Assembly: GCA_040390855.1 (NCBI GenBank)
Contig: JAZJXO010000011.1
Coordinates: forward strand, 14,615 to 78,614
Origin: Parvibaculum sp040390855
GTDB lineage: Bacteria; Pseudomonadota; Alphaproteobacteria; Parvibaculales; Parvibaculaceae
DNA length: 64,000 bases
Direction: 5' to 3'
This document shows, in pieces, positions 52,934 to 61,694 of the stretch. The translations under genes were made by a program, and so were the position numbers. The notes below the pieces were generated by a model. That model was not told the origin of the DNA and did no database searches. It saw only the letters and a list, made by a program, of their open reading frames with translations. The first letter of the stretch is position 1, and every line of letters begins with the position of its first letter.

Positions 52934-53152
52934 TCAGGCGGCAGCCGTGGTCGGCATGGCTGTGGCCATTTCCTGACGGCTGAGCCAGAAGGCGCGGCCG
53001 GCAAGACGCTCGATGTGATCGGCCCGCCAACGCGGCTGGCCTTGTTTCATCAGGGGTCCAGTGAGATCGAGGACACATTCAATGTCGCGTTTATTGAAAC
53101 CCTGAGTGGCGAGAAGGCGGGTTGCGGTGATGAAATCAATATACGTGGTCAT
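52934..53152 (-). CDS. Small protein of unknown function next to a repeat array
   Basis: A 72-residue protein from the ATG at 53152, with GAGGAG nine bases upstream. The sequence MTTYIDFITATRLLATQGFN, then DIECVLDLTGPLMKQGQPRW and IERLAGRAFWLSRQE, is mixed helical and basic. It could be a small DNA-binding protein, though no certain helix-turn-helix is visible. Thirty-six bases upstream of its start lies an array of seven 19-20 bp repeats, which it might bind. I do not recognise the family. Confidence 0.55.
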   Translation of the reverse strand: MTTYIDFITATRLLATQGFNKRDIECVLDLTGPLMKQGQPRWRADHIERLAGRAFWLSRQEMATAMPTTAAA

Positions 53153-53187
53153 CGGGGGGGTCTCCTCTCTACGCATCTTTACAAAGG

Positions 53188-53320
53188 TACTGACTTAGCA
53201 TTGGGGGTACTGACTTAGCATTGGGGGTACTGACTTAGCATTGGGGTACTGACTTAGCATTGGGGTACTGACTTAGCATTGGGGTACTGACTTAGCATTG
53301 GGGTACTGACTTAGGATGGG
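53188..53320. repeat. Iteron-like tandem array, seven 19-20 bp units
   Basis: Six full units of TACTGACTTAGCATTGGGG (the first two with a fifth G, so 20 bp; the next four 19 bp) and a seventh that diverges after TACTGACTTAG. The period is close to two helical turns. There are no spacers, so it is not a CRISPR. It lies in the promoter side of the small gene at 52934-53152, between tRNA-Pro and the NDUFS4 gene. Confidence 0.95.
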
Positions 53321-53495
53321 TGCGTGTCGGGTCTGTTAGGCTTCTGCGAAACTTGTGTGACGTCGTGCCCTGATGATCCGACCCCTCCCTTGTGACTTGC
53401 AAATCCGGCGTAAATAGGGCCATAAGGATATGAATTTGCGACACCCTTTCGATTTGCATCTTGCAGTGCGGAAGGACGGCATCCGGAGCGGACTT

Positions 53496-53804
53496 ATGGC
53501 ACGAGCACGAATCTATAAACCGGCGAAAAATGCGATGCAGTCGGGACGGGCCAAGACAAAATTGTGGATATTGGAGTTTGAACCCTCGGCCGCACGCAAG
53601 GTGGAGCCGCTGATGGGCTGGACAAGCTCACCCGACACAAGAACGCAGCTCAACCTGCGCTTTGAAAGCAAGGAAGCCGCGATTGCTTATGCCGAAAAGA
53701 ACGGCATCGAGTATCAGGTGACCGAGCCTCAGACTCCCAAGCCCTTGCTCAAAGCCTATGCCGATAATTTCAAGGCCGATCGTTCGGATCAGTGGACGCA
53801 TTAA
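53496..53804 (+). CDS. NDUFS4-type complex I accessory protein
   Basis: A 102-residue ETC complex I subunit of the NDUFS4 (18-kDa) family, one of the few accessory subunits that alphaproteobacterial complex I shares with mitochondria. It starts MARARIYKPAKNAMQSG (GGAG seven bases upstream; an upstream ATG at 53430 would add 22 residues). It contains WILEFEPS, MGWTSSPDTRTQLNLRF and EAAIAYAEKNGI. It ends 16 bases before tRNA-Arg. A decayed second copy lies at about 58340-58565. Confidence 0.9.
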   Translation: MARARIYKPAKNAMQSGRAKTKLWILEFEPSAARKVEPLMGWTSSPDTRTQLNLRFESKEAAIAYAEKNGIEYQVTEPQTPKPLLKAYADNFKADRSDQWTH

Positions 53805-53820
53805 GGCCAACTGTATCCCT

Positions 53821-53897
53821 GGTCCCGTAGCTCAGCTGGATAGAGCATCGGATTTCTAATCCGACGGTCACAGGTTCGAATCCTGTCGGGATCACCA
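53821..53897 (+). tRNA. tRNA-Arg (TCT)
   Basis: A full 77-base cloverleaf. The acceptor is GGTCCCG/CGGGATC, the anticodon loop TTTCTAA gives anticodon TCT, the T arm has GTTCGAATC, and CCA is encoded. Its 3' half is repeated at 58575-58618. Confidence 0.95.
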
Positions 53898-53918
53898 GCT
53901 TTTATTGTGCCGGGGCGG

Positions 53919-54767
53919 TCAGCTGCTCGGAAAATCGCCACCGTCCACATGGATGGCTTGTCCGCTCATGTAGCTGCTGTCATCGCAGGCGAGGAACAGA
54001 TAAGCGGGCGCGACTTCGTTGGGTTGTCCGGGCCGACCGAGCGGTGTGTCTCGTCCGAATTTTGAAATCTGTTCTTCGTTGAAACTCGCCGGGATGAGCG
54101 GTGTCCAGATCGGACCAGGCGCAACTGCGTTGACCAATATGCCTTGCGGCGCGAGCTTAGCAGAGAGCGAACGCGTGAGAGCCGCAGCGGCGCCTTTCGT
54201 CATGGAATAGTCGATCAGCAGGGGCTGACCCCGATAAGCCACGATGGACGAGGTGTTGATGATACGGGCACCTCGTTTCAGGTGGGGCAAGGCGGCCTGC
54301 ACCATGAAAAAATAGCCATAGGCGTTGGTCCGGAAAACCCGTTCAAGGCTTTCTTCGCTGACATCCTCCAGCGGATTGCGCACATGCTGCTCGCCCGCAT
54401 TGTTGATGAGAATATCGATATGGCCATAGGCCCGCAAAGCTGTATCAATCAGTTTTTGGCAATATGCCTTAGTGCCCACGTCACCGCTGATGAATTCAGC
54501 CTGACCACCTTCATCCATCACCAGCTTTCGTGTGTACTCGGCGTCTTCGTGTTCATCGTAATAGCCGATAACGAGCTTTGCTCCTTCGCGGGCAAACAAG
54601 ATAGCGACTGCGCGCCCGATGCCGCTATCGCCGCCGGTGATGATGGCCACCTTGTCGCGCAAACGCCCGCTGCCGGGATAGATCGGGAAGTATTCAGGTT
54701 CCGGTATCATTTCAGATTCATGGCCGGGCTGATCGGATTGGGGCTGAGCAGATTTAGTTGCGGTCAT
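53919..54767 (-). CDS. SDR family oxidoreductase
   Basis: A 282-residue classical short-chain dehydrogenase of the YhdF/YghA (glucose/stress) type, with an N-terminal extension EPEYFPIYPGSGRL typical of that group. The NAD(P) motif is TGGDSGIGRAVAI (about 44-56), then NNAGEQHV, the catalytic serine in INTSSIVAY and YSMTKGAAA (Tyr-x-x-x-Lys). It is downstream of ligD on the same strand and inside the block bracketed by the tRNA-Arg repeat. Such genes are often near ku and ligD in stress islands. Confidence 0.88.
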   Translation of the reverse strand: MTATKSAQPQSDQPGHESEMIPEPEYFPIYPGSGRLRDKVAIITGGDSGIGRAVAILFAREGAKLVIGYYDEHEDAEYTRKLVMDEGGQAEFISGDVGTKAYCQKLIDTALRAYGHIDILINNAGEQHVRNPLEDVSEESLERVFRTNAYGYFFMVQAALPHLKRGARIINTSSIVAYRGQPLLIDYSMTKGAAAALTRSLSAKLAPQGILVNAVAPGPIWTPLIPASFNEEQISKFGRDTPLGRPGQPNEVAPAYLFLACDDSSYMSGQAIHVDGGDFPSS

Positions 54768-54786
54768 TTTATCCTCCTGACTGTAG

Positions 54787-57336
54787 CTAGGTCGGAAGTG
54801 TTTGTTCTAAATCAAAATAATCTGTCCACGGATCAGATAATTTGGCGCGTTTGAGAGCCTCCGTCAGCGAAAATTCGTTGGCGTGTTTTACCTTTTTAAG
54901 TTGGGGCCAACTCACCGGAACAGCCACAGGCGCGCCTTCTCTGGACCTTGTTGACCAGGGTGCAATAGCGGTCGAGCCGCGTTCGTTGCGCAGATAATCG
55001 ATGAACATTTTACCTTTGCGTTTGGCCTTGCTGGATGTCGCGACGAAGCGATCGGGCTCCGCTTCCGCCATATCGATGGCGGCCTGCTTGCAGAAGGTTT
55101 TGACCTCTTCCCAACCGGCCTCCGGTTTCAGCGGCGCGATGACGTGAATACCCTTTCCGCCGGTGACAAGCGGAAAACTTTTCAGTCCTTTGTCTTTCAG
55201 ATATGCGCGGACATCTTCTGCCGCGCGTTTGACCTCAGAAAAATTGACCGCCTCGTCAGGATCAATATCGAAGATCAATCTTTCAGGTTTCTCAAGCGCA
55301 TCGATAGACACGCCCCAGAGATGCCATTCGAGGACGTTCATTTGCGTGCCCGCAAGCAGACCGGCGACATCGTCCACATAGAAATAATCCTGCGTCTTGC
55401 CGCTGTTCTCCTTGAGCCGGATTGTCTTCATCTGATCAGGAAAACCGCCGCTGTCATGCTTCTGAAAAAAGCAATGTTTGGCGCGGCCTTGCGGACAACG
55501 CACCAGACTGAGAGGGCGCTTTGCGGCATAGACCAGCATTCGCTCACCGACCGCCGCGTAATAGGCGATCAGCTCGCCCTTGGTGACACCCTGATCGGGG
55601 AAGGCCACACGATCAGGACTCGTCAGATGGACGCCGTAATCACGTGCGGCTTTCTCACCGGCATCAGAATTTAAACTCTTGGGGGCCGGTTTGCGCGGAG
55701 GCGTAACCGGTGTTTCCAATCTGACCGCCTCTGCATCTTTGTCTTCGCGCAGTCCGATAAAGGACGGATGCCGCAAATATCCATCGGGTGTCAGTTCGGT
55801 ATAGGCGATCTCTGCAACAAGCTGAGGCGTCACATAGCGCGCATCGCGTTTGATCTCCGGCGGCGGCGCTTTGTCAAACGGGCTGGTTTTTCTCGACAGA
55901 CGATCAAGCAAGGCTTGTATGCGTTCGGAATCATCGACGCTGAAACCCGTGCCGACCCGTCCGTGATAGACGAGCTTCTCGCCGTCATAGGAGCCGAGCA
56001 ACAGGGAGGCGAATGTGGACTTGCGATCAGAGGGGGACCAGCCCGCGACGACAAATTCCTGTCGCTTGGTGCATTTGATCTTAAGCCAGTCGCGGGTCCG
56101 TGCGTTACGGTAAGGCGCGTCCGCCTTTTTGGCGATGATACCTTCATGTCCTTCGGCGCAGACCTTATTGAAGACATCCTCACCGTGACCCCGGACATGT
56201 TCCGAAAATTGAACCTGAGCACCCGCACCCGTCTTTCCGATCAGCTTTTTCAGAAGTTCTTTGCGCTTCAGCAGCGGTTGTTTCTTCAGGTCTTTCCCGT
56301 CGAGTTCCAGAAGATCAAAGACAAAATAGACAAGCGGTCCGCCCGAGGTCAGAGCCTCTTTGAGAGTTGCGAAATCGGTTCGGCCTTTGGCATTGAAAGC
56401 GCAGAGTTCGCCATCAATGAGCGCACTGTCTGCGCCGAGTTTTGAAAGCGGCTCGCGGATCACATCGAATTGTTCGGTCCAGTCCTTGCCGTTACGTGTG
56501 AACAAACGCACATCAGAGCCGGAGAGCGAAGCCAGACAACGATAGCCGTCATATTTGAGTTCAAACAGCCAATCGTTACCGGTCGGAATGTCATCGACCA
56601 GTGTGGCGAGTTGGGGCGGCTGATACTTAGGGCGCGTACCGGCTTTTGCTTTGGATTTTCTTGTCGGAGCGCTCTTTTCCCTAGCCGATGCTTCAGCATT
56701 TCTTTCGACGACCATTGGTTTTTTCGGCGGCGGTTTTTTCGGTTTATTGCCCTTGGCTATATCTTCAAAATCGCGCGCGGTGACAACGGAGCGGGTGTAG
56801 TGATCGACAAGCGTGTTGTGGTCCCGGGCGTGATCATCGCGATGCTTGATCAACAGCCAGTTTTCCCGTTTGCCGTTGTCGCGTCCTTTCATGTGCACCA
56901 GCACCCATTCGCCTTTCAGGCGCGAACCGTGCAGGCGTATTTTCAGATCACCGTTTTTGAGGCCTTCGCGGGCGTCGCCGATCGGCTCCCAATAGCCCTC
57001 ATCCCACAACATGACTGTGCCACCGCCATATTGACCTTTCGGGATGGTGCCTTCAAAGCTGCCATAGTCCAGCGGATGATCTTCCACGCGCACAGCAAGG
57101 CGTTTGTCGGACGGATTGTTGGATGGTCCCTTGGTGACGGCCCAGCTTTTCAACACCCCATCCAACTCAATGCGGAAATCAAAATGCAAACGCCGTGCGT
57201 CGTGCTTCTGCACAACAAAGGCCAGTTTTTTGCCGTTTACAGATTTGGCGGAAGGCGCGCCTTTTGGTTCACGCGTTTTGGCGAAATCCCGTTTCGCCCG
57301 ATAGTCGCGCAGCAGATTGGACGGTGAAGTTGACAT
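54787..57336 (-). CDS. ligD: Multifunctional DNA ligase D (NHEJ)
   Basis: Repairs double-strand breaks with Ku. The 849-residue protein has three domains in the Pseudomonas/rhizobial order. The 3'-phosphoesterase (about 30-190) has HDARRLHFDFRIELDG. The ATP-dependent ligase (about 235-530) has nucleophile Lys261 in FELKYDGYRCLA and DGELCAF. The polymerase/primase domain (about 560-849) has FDIDPDEAVNF with the metal-binding aspartates and GGKGIHV. The reading frame is intact. It lies two bases downstream of ku. Confidence 0.96.
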   Translation of the reverse strand: MSTSPSNLLRDYRAKRDFAKTREPKGAPSAKSVNGKKLAFVVQKHDARRLHFDFRIELDGVLKSWAVTKGPSNNPSDKRLAVRVEDHPLDYGSFEGTIPKGQYGGGTVMLWDEGYWEPIGDAREGLKNGDLKIRLHGSRLKGEWVLVHMKGRDNGKRENWLLIKHRDDHARDHNTLVDHYTRSVVTARDFEDIAKGNKPKKPPPKKPMVVERNAEASAREKSAPTRKSKAKAGTRPKYQPPQLATLVDDIPTGNDWLFELKYDGYRCLASLSGSDVRLFTRNGKDWTEQFDVIREPLSKLGADSALIDGELCAFNAKGRTDFATLKEALTSGGPLVYFVFDLLELDGKDLKKQPLLKRKELLKKLIGKTGAGAQVQFSEHVRGHGEDVFNKVCAEGHEGIIAKKADAPYRNARTRDWLKIKCTKRQEFVVAGWSPSDRKSTFASLLLGSYDGEKLVYHGRVGTGFSVDDSERIQALLDRLSRKTSPFDKAPPPEIKRDARYVTPQLVAEIAYTELTPDGYLRHPSFIGLREDKDAEAVRLETPVTPPRKPAPKSLNSDAGEKAARDYGVHLTSPDRVAFPDQGVTKGELIAYYAAVGERMLVYAAKRPLSLVRCPQGRAKHCFFQKHDSGGFPDQMKTIRLKENSGKTQDYFYVDDVAGLLAGTQMNVLEWHLWGVSIDALEKPERLIFDIDPDEAVNFSEVKRAAEDVRAYLKDKGLKSFPLVTGGKGIHVIAPLKPEAGWEEVKTFCKQAAIDMAEAEPDRFVATSSKAKRKGKMFIDYLRNERGSTAIAPWSTRSREGAPVAVPVSWPQLKKVKHANEFSLTEALKRAKLSDPWTDYFDLEQTLPT

Positions 57337-57338
57337 GA

Positions 57339-58221
57339 CTAGCTGGCCTTCTTCTTGGATGTGCCCCTTCTAGTGCCTGACCTGGTCGATTTGCGGGATG
57401 TGCCGGATTTTGGCTTGCGACCCTTGCTGCCTTCCAAACTTTTTTTCAGCGCTGACATGAGGTCGATGACGTTGTCGCCGCCCGAACTTTTAGCAGGGGC
57501 CTTATCTTCGGTTTCGATCTTGCGGCCCTTGGCTTTCAATTTCCGGTTGATCAGGGCTCTGAGTGCTGTGCTGTAATGGTTTTTGAATATGTCAGCGTCG
57601 AATTTCGCGGTTTTTTTATCGATCAGGGCTGTTGCAACTTCAACGAGATCGGCGTCAGCTTTCTTCGTGGAAATTTGCGAAAAGAAGGGATCGGTTTTTC
57701 TGATTTCGGTTTCGTAATGCAGCGTCTCTAGCATCAGGCCCGAACCGGAGGGCTTGACGGCCACGAGATATTCCTTGCCGCGTAATGTCAGCTGCCCCAA
57801 TCCAATTTTCTCAGTGTTGCGCAATGCGTCACGCACAACGCGAAAAGCGTCCTCAGCAAGCTCGTCGGTCGGGGTGAGGAAATAGGACTTGTCGAAATAG
57901 ATCGGGTCGATTTCGCAGGCCCCCACGAACTGGGTCAGTTCCAGCGTTTTTTTGGATTCTAGTTTGACGGCGTCAATCTCTTCGTCCGTGAGGAGGACAT
58001 AATTGCCCTTTTCATATTCGAAGCCTTTCATGATTTCGTCTTTGTCCACCGGCCCAACGCCCGCGACCACTTTCTCATAATGGATGGGTTTTTTTGGTGG
58101 GCTTGTGAATCTGACGAAATGAAATGACGGAACTTGATTTGATTGCGCTGAACATTTCCACCGGAATGGAAACGAGCGACAATCTGAGTTGTCCCTTCCA
58201 GATTGGTCTCGAACTCGCCAT
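57339..58221 (-). pseudogene. ku: Ku protein gene with a +1 frameshift in a homopolymer
   Basis: The C-terminal 243 residues are a normal bacterial Ku (VDKDEIMKGFEYEKGNYVLL, with a Lys/Arg/Ser-rich tail). The missing N-terminus is encoded just upstream in another frame: ATG at 58221, MASSRPIWKGQLRLSLVSIP to RQIHKPTKK, with a ribosome site AGAGG. The two frames join at a run of seven T (58089-58095, A on the coding strand). Removing one base gives a continuous Ku through KKPIHYEKVVAGVG. So this is either a broken gene, a phase-variable or slippage-expressed gene, or a sequencing error in a homopolymer. ligD directly downstream is intact. Confidence 0.9.
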
Positions 58222-58339
58222 TGAAACCTCTGCGTCTTCTTGCATCAACAACTTCGCATGAACAAGAACGTGCCGTTTGGCGCAGGAGGTTCCTTCAGAG
58301 TCTAATTGGAAATAGGAACGTCTGTCCTGACCTCAGTGC

Positions 58340-58565
58340 ACGCTTCACTTCGCGCCGATCAAATTTCACGCCCCGCAGAAATCCAGCATGCAATAGGTTC
58401 ATACGGTTCGCCAACGAGAAAATTCGAAAATCGAATTTGCGCCCTTCTTATGGGAACGGTTATGTTGGTCTGACCGCTTTGACGCAATGAGATCACAGCT
58501 TTCCGGAACGCAACTCAATCTGTGCTTTAAAAATCAGGAAGACTTGATTTGCTTATGCTGAAAAA
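58340..58565 (+). pseudogene. Decayed second copy of the NDUFS4 gene
   Basis: From about 58505 to 58565 this aligns with 53639-53700 of the intact NDUFS4 gene at roughly 80 percent identity, with one T inserted. In pieces it reads TQLNLCF where the intact copy reads TQLNLRF. Weaker traces of the earlier part (ARN, ANEK, LR.SYGNG) are visible from about 58370. It breaks off where the intact gene reads GCCGAAAAG and is joined to the 3' half of tRNA-Arg. The segment between, including the gene end and the 5' half of the tRNA, is missing. Confidence 0.75.
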
Positions 58566-58574
58566 AGCACCGGT

Positions 58575-58618
58575 TTTCTAATCCGACGGTCACAGGTTCG
58601 AATCCTGTCGGATTACCA
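58575..58618 (+). repeat. 3' half of tRNA-Arg repeated (attachment-site-like)
   Basis: Bases 58575-58611 are identical to 53853-53889, from the anticodon loop through the T arm; the acceptor end is slightly changed and still ends CCA. It stands about 4.7 kb from the intact tRNA, with SDR, ligD and ku between. No integrase is present in the interval. Confidence 0.9.
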
Positions 58619-58657
58619 ACCGTCTTAGAGCGTGCAGGCGCGACATGGGGGGATGGA

Positions 58658-59305
58658 ATGAGATTGCCTGATCGTGTGCTTGCGCCGTCCGAACGGATCG
58701 CCGAAATTCTGTTCGGCCTGATTATGGTCCTGACATTCACATGCGCAACCGGGGTTGTATCCGCAGACCGGATTGTGATCCGTACAATGTTGATCGCGGC
58801 GCTTGGTTGTAATGTGGCTTGGGGCATCATTGACGGCGGAATGTATCTTCTGGCTTGTCTCGCCGAGCGAGGCCGCAATGCCGTGTTAATGCGGCAGGTG
58901 CGCGGCGCGCCTGATCATAACAGCGCTCACGGCGTCATCGCGGATGCGCTGCCTCCGTTGTTCACATCGTATTTTGAACGACCACAGTTGGAATTGATCC
59001 GGGAAGGGCTTAACCGCGTTCCGGATTCTGAAATACGCCCGCGACTGACGGCGCGCGATCTGATGGGTGCAATGAGTGTTTGCATCCTTGTTATTCTGTC
59101 CACTTTTCCGGTCGTTATTCCCTTTATTGTCTTTGAGGATGCGCAATTTGCCCTGCGAACCTCCAATGCCATCGCCATCATATCGCTGTTCTTTTGCGGC
59201 TTTATGTTTGCGCGCTATGCAGGGCTCCGGCCCTGGCTGACAGGTTTTATAATGGTCATCGTCGGAGCCGCGATGGTGGGCATTGCGATAGCGCTCGGAG
59301 GATGA
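58658..59305 (+). CDS. Integral membrane protein, VIT-like
   Basis: A 215-residue membrane protein with about five helices: two at the N-terminus (ERIAEILFGLIMVLTFTCATG, about 12-32, and LIAALGCNVAWGIIDGGMYLL in parts, about 48-68), and three at the C-terminus (about 137-215). The N-terminal pattern resembles the VIT/Ccc1 iron and manganese transporter group but I would not assign a substrate. It lies just outside the bracketed block. Confidence 0.7.
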   Translation: MRLPDRVLAPSERIAEILFGLIMVLTFTCATGVVSADRIVIRTMLIAALGCNVAWGIIDGGMYLLACLAERGRNAVLMRQVRGAPDHNSAHGVIADALPPLFTSYFERPQLELIREGLNRVPDSEIRPRLTARDLMGAMSVCILVILSTFPVVIPFIVFEDAQFALRTSNAIAIISLFFCGFMFARYAGLRPWLTGFIMVIVGAAMVGIAIALGG

Positions 59306-59331
59306 AAGGCGCTGAAGCCCGGAGCCCGACC

Positions 59332-59577
59332 TTAGAGAAGCCGGCGCGGAGCGGCAGATGACTGTTCCGGTGCCGCACTCGTCTTTTCGACGATGAGCGC
59401 TGCTTCTGCCGCCATGGCAACGAAGCGCCTGATGAGGAGCACGTCCGCAGAATTGGCTTTGCCGTTCAGATGTTTCAGGCGCTGATCCACGATCATCAGT
59501 TCCCCGACAATCGTATGAATGAGACCGGCTGTGTCCTCTGTTTCGGCGGCGAGATAGGCAAGAGCTTCAGCGGACAT
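59332..59577 (-). CDS. Small hypothetical protein
   Basis: An 81-residue soluble helical protein from the ATG at 59577 (AGGAG ten bases upstream), starting MSAEALAYLAAETEDTAG, with a second helix VLLIRRFVAMAAEAALIVEK. No family recognised. The longer frame upstream has no plausible start. Confidence 0.55.
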   Translation of the reverse strand: MSAEALAYLAAETEDTAGLIHTIVGELMIVDQRLKHLNGKANSADVLLIRRFVAMAAEAALIVEKTSAAPEQSSAAPRRLL

Positions 59578-59918
59578 GGTCGGGTTACTCCTGACAGAAA
59601 ATAGAAGGTGGGGCGTCGCGCAAAACCCGGGAGGGAGGTTGCACGCACAGAGGGAATTACCTCCCCACCTGCGCCGGCACTGAGCCGTCAAGTTGAGCCG
59701 TCGAGTCGGTAGTCTGAATGCTCGCCTCTGCGCGGCATTGCTGCGCCAAGAGTTGCCGAGCGGAGGGATTCTGTCTTTGAGGCCCGTCAGGGAGGGGGTA
59801 TCAGGATTTCCGGTAAGGCGGACGAGCTGAGCGCCGGAAACTATTTGAAATCAGACACATGGCCGGAGCAGGCACGGTACCGGATGATCGCAATCCCGTG
59901 CCGGAATTCCGGTAAGGC
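59578..59918. other. Gap with no gene seen
   Basis: A 341-bp stretch without a plausible coding frame. The 12-base word TTCCGGTAAGGC occurs twice (about 59810 and 59906). Nothing else is evident. Confidence 0.5.
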
Positions 59919-60926
59919 TCAGGTCTTGGCGGCGCGGCTTTTGGACGGGACTGTCTTGCCAAAATCGTTCGGATGCACGTATTCCGTACGGAAACATGGA
60001 TAACGGCTGGGGCTGAAAGCGGTCTGAAGCCAGTTTGCGACTGCGCGCTTTGCTTTGTTGTCGCCCGTGGCGCGCAGATAGCAGAGGTAAAGTTCGCTGC
60101 GCATATAGATCCCGAGATCAAGCGGCACCAGCTTGTCGCTGATGAGGCTGACATAGGAGGGAAGAACGCCAATACCTGCGCCGTGCTCGACGGCTGTCAC
60201 CGTCATGGCGCCGACATTGGTGCGCAGGGTCGTCGGCCCAGGGAGCCGCGAAGCGTTCTGCCATGCATACCAGGGGCCTTGGGTATGACCGTAGCTCGCG
60301 TGGTCGACGACGGTGTGTGATGCGAGATCATAGACGTCGCGCGGAGTGCCGTATTTTTCCAGATAGGCCTTTGAGGCATAGGGAATGAAATGCAGGTGCC
60401 CGAGTTCGCGGACCACAAATTCTTCAGTGTCCGGCGCGCGCATCCTGACGCTGAGATCGGTCTGAGTAAGAAACGGATCGGCAGGAAGTTCGCCGATGCT
60501 GCATTCAAGCGAGATGTCGGGATGATCGTCGTGGAAGTGACGGATCTTGGGCGCGAGCCAGAACGTGGCCAACCCGTCTGTGATCGAAATTCTGATATGC
60601 GAGCGATTGGGCGTGTCGATATTTGCTGCTGTGTGCTCCAGCTTTTCAACTGCCATGAAAGCCTGGCGCACTTCGGCGATAATGCTCAGTCCACGGACAG
60701 TCAGGAAAACGCCTTTGGGCGAGCGGTCGAAAATTTTGTAGCCCAGACGCTCTTCGAGACGCCCGATGCGTTCGGTGACTGTTGAATGGGAGACTTTAAG
60801 ATTTTCAGCGACTTTGTTGAAGCTCTTCGTCGTCGCTGCCTCCAACACGAAGCGCAATTCGGCGCGGTCCCAGCTCGGTGTCATGTTGGCGTCGGACGTA
60901 TGTTTCCTGCGCGGAATCTTCGTCAT
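59919..60926 (-). CDS. LysR family transcriptional regulator
   Basis: A 335-residue LysR regulator: winged helix (about 18-77) with AATTKSFNKVAENLKVSHSTVTERIGRLEERLGYKIFDR (in parts) and a periplasmic-binding-type effector domain with HLHFIPYASKAYLEKYG and EHGAGIGVLPSYVS. Both ends extend slightly beyond the usual 300 residues. It is divergent from an operon of two acyltransferases and an MFS exporter, which it probably controls from the shared 115-bp region. Confidence 0.92.
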   Translation of the reverse strand: MTKIPRRKHTSDANMTPSWDRAELRFVLEAATTKSFNKVAENLKVSHSTVTERIGRLEERLGYKIFDRSPKGVFLTVRGLSIIAEVRQAFMAVEKLEHTAANIDTPNRSHIRISITDGLATFWLAPKIRHFHDDHPDISLECSIGELPADPFLTQTDLSVRMRAPDTEEFVVRELGHLHFIPYASKAYLEKYGTPRDVYDLASHTVVDHASYGHTQGPWYAWQNASRLPGPTTLRTNVGAMTVTAVEHGAGIGVLPSYVSLISDKLVPLDLGIYMRSELYLCYLRATGDNKAKRAVANWLQTAFSPSRYPCFRTEYVHPNDFGKTVPSKSRAAKT

Positions 60927-60966
60927 CCCTATTCACCTATTCCCTAAAGACAGCACCTGATTTTGT

Positions 60967-60982
60967 AACAAGGCTGCTTGTT
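60967..60982. promoter_or_regulatory. Inverted repeat in the LysR/acyltransferase divergent promoter
   Basis: AACAAG-GCTG-CTTGTT is a perfect 6-bp palindrome in the 115-bp divergent intergenic region. A second, looser one (CAACT...AGTTG) lies at about 60996-61014. Either could be the LysR site. Confidence 0.4.
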
Positions 60983-61041
60983 CTGCAACCGCATACAACT
61001 CGTACGTGTAGTTGGCGGAGCAATCCTCCAGGGAACAAATC

Positions 61042-61638
61042 ATGACAACAACATTTGACAGCAATACTCACCCTTCAGACGGGCACCTGCGCGTTGCCCG
61101 TGCCACCCATGACGAGGTCATACGCATACACGACCTCGGCACCACCAAAATCAGCGCAGATATCGCGACGCTGGATACATTCCATCGCATTCATCGCCGC
61201 AATGCCGATGCCTTATGGGGAGTGTACGCGAATGATGGCGCGTTGGTTGGCTTTTTCGCGTTCCTGATGCTGACGGCCGACGGCGTCGACCGGCTGGTCT
61301 CAGGAGAGCTCAATACGCGTGCGCCGGATATCAGTGCGATTGTCGCCACAGGCCAAGCGCCGCAAGCCGTTTATGTCTGGGCGCTTGTCGCGGAAAAGAA
61401 AATTGCGGGGGCTTTGCCGCTCGTGCTTTCGGCGTTTGACGCCGCCGTTTATGCGCGGACCGATCTTTATGCGCGGCCTGCCACTGACGGCGGCTACAGG
61501 CTGATGAGCAAGATCGGTTTTCGCGCGATTGACGGTGGAGAGATCGAGCAGGGGGAGCTCTGCGTCATTCGCCGCTCATTGACGCCGACCCAAATCCGCT
61601 ATCCCGGCCGCGCCGCAACCTCGCACGCTTTTTTATAA
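61042..61638 (+). CDS. Divergent GNAT-like protein
   Basis: A protein of 198 residues from the ATG at 61042 (AGGGA eight bases upstream): LRVARATHDEVIRIHDLGTT, ALWGVYANDGALVGFFAFLML, AVYVWALVAEKKIAGALPLV, YRLMSKIGFRAIDG. The order of beta strands and the final MSKIGF motif look like a GNAT acyltransferase, but the acetyl-CoA loop is poorly conserved. First gene of the operon with a second acyltransferase and an exporter. Confidence 0.6.
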   Translation: MTTTFDSNTHPSDGHLRVARATHDEVIRIHDLGTTKISADIATLDTFHRIHRRNADALWGVYANDGALVGFFAFLMLTADGVDRLVSGELNTRAPDISAIVATGQAPQAVYVWALVAEKKIAGALPLVLSAFDAAVYARTDLYARPATDGGYRLMSKIGFRAIDGGEIEQGELCVIRRSLTPTQIRYPGRAATSHAFL

Positions 61639-61694
61639 CAGCGTTACCGCCGCCATTTTTTATGTGCGGCGGAATGCTTTTGGAGTTTTGAAGA

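Noticed and set aside
53188..53320. CRISPR array
   Set aside because: The units are contiguous with no unique spacers, and no cas genes are present.
58203..58490. Open frame of 95 codons on the + strand
   Set aside because: It overlaps the true ku start on the other strand and the decayed NDUFS4 copy; it has no plausible start signal.
53898..58574. Complete tRNA-integrated mobile island
   Set aside because: The flanks look like an attachment site, but there is no integrase, excisionase or mobilisation gene in the interval, and the duplicated NDUFS4 part is not explained by site-specific integration alone.
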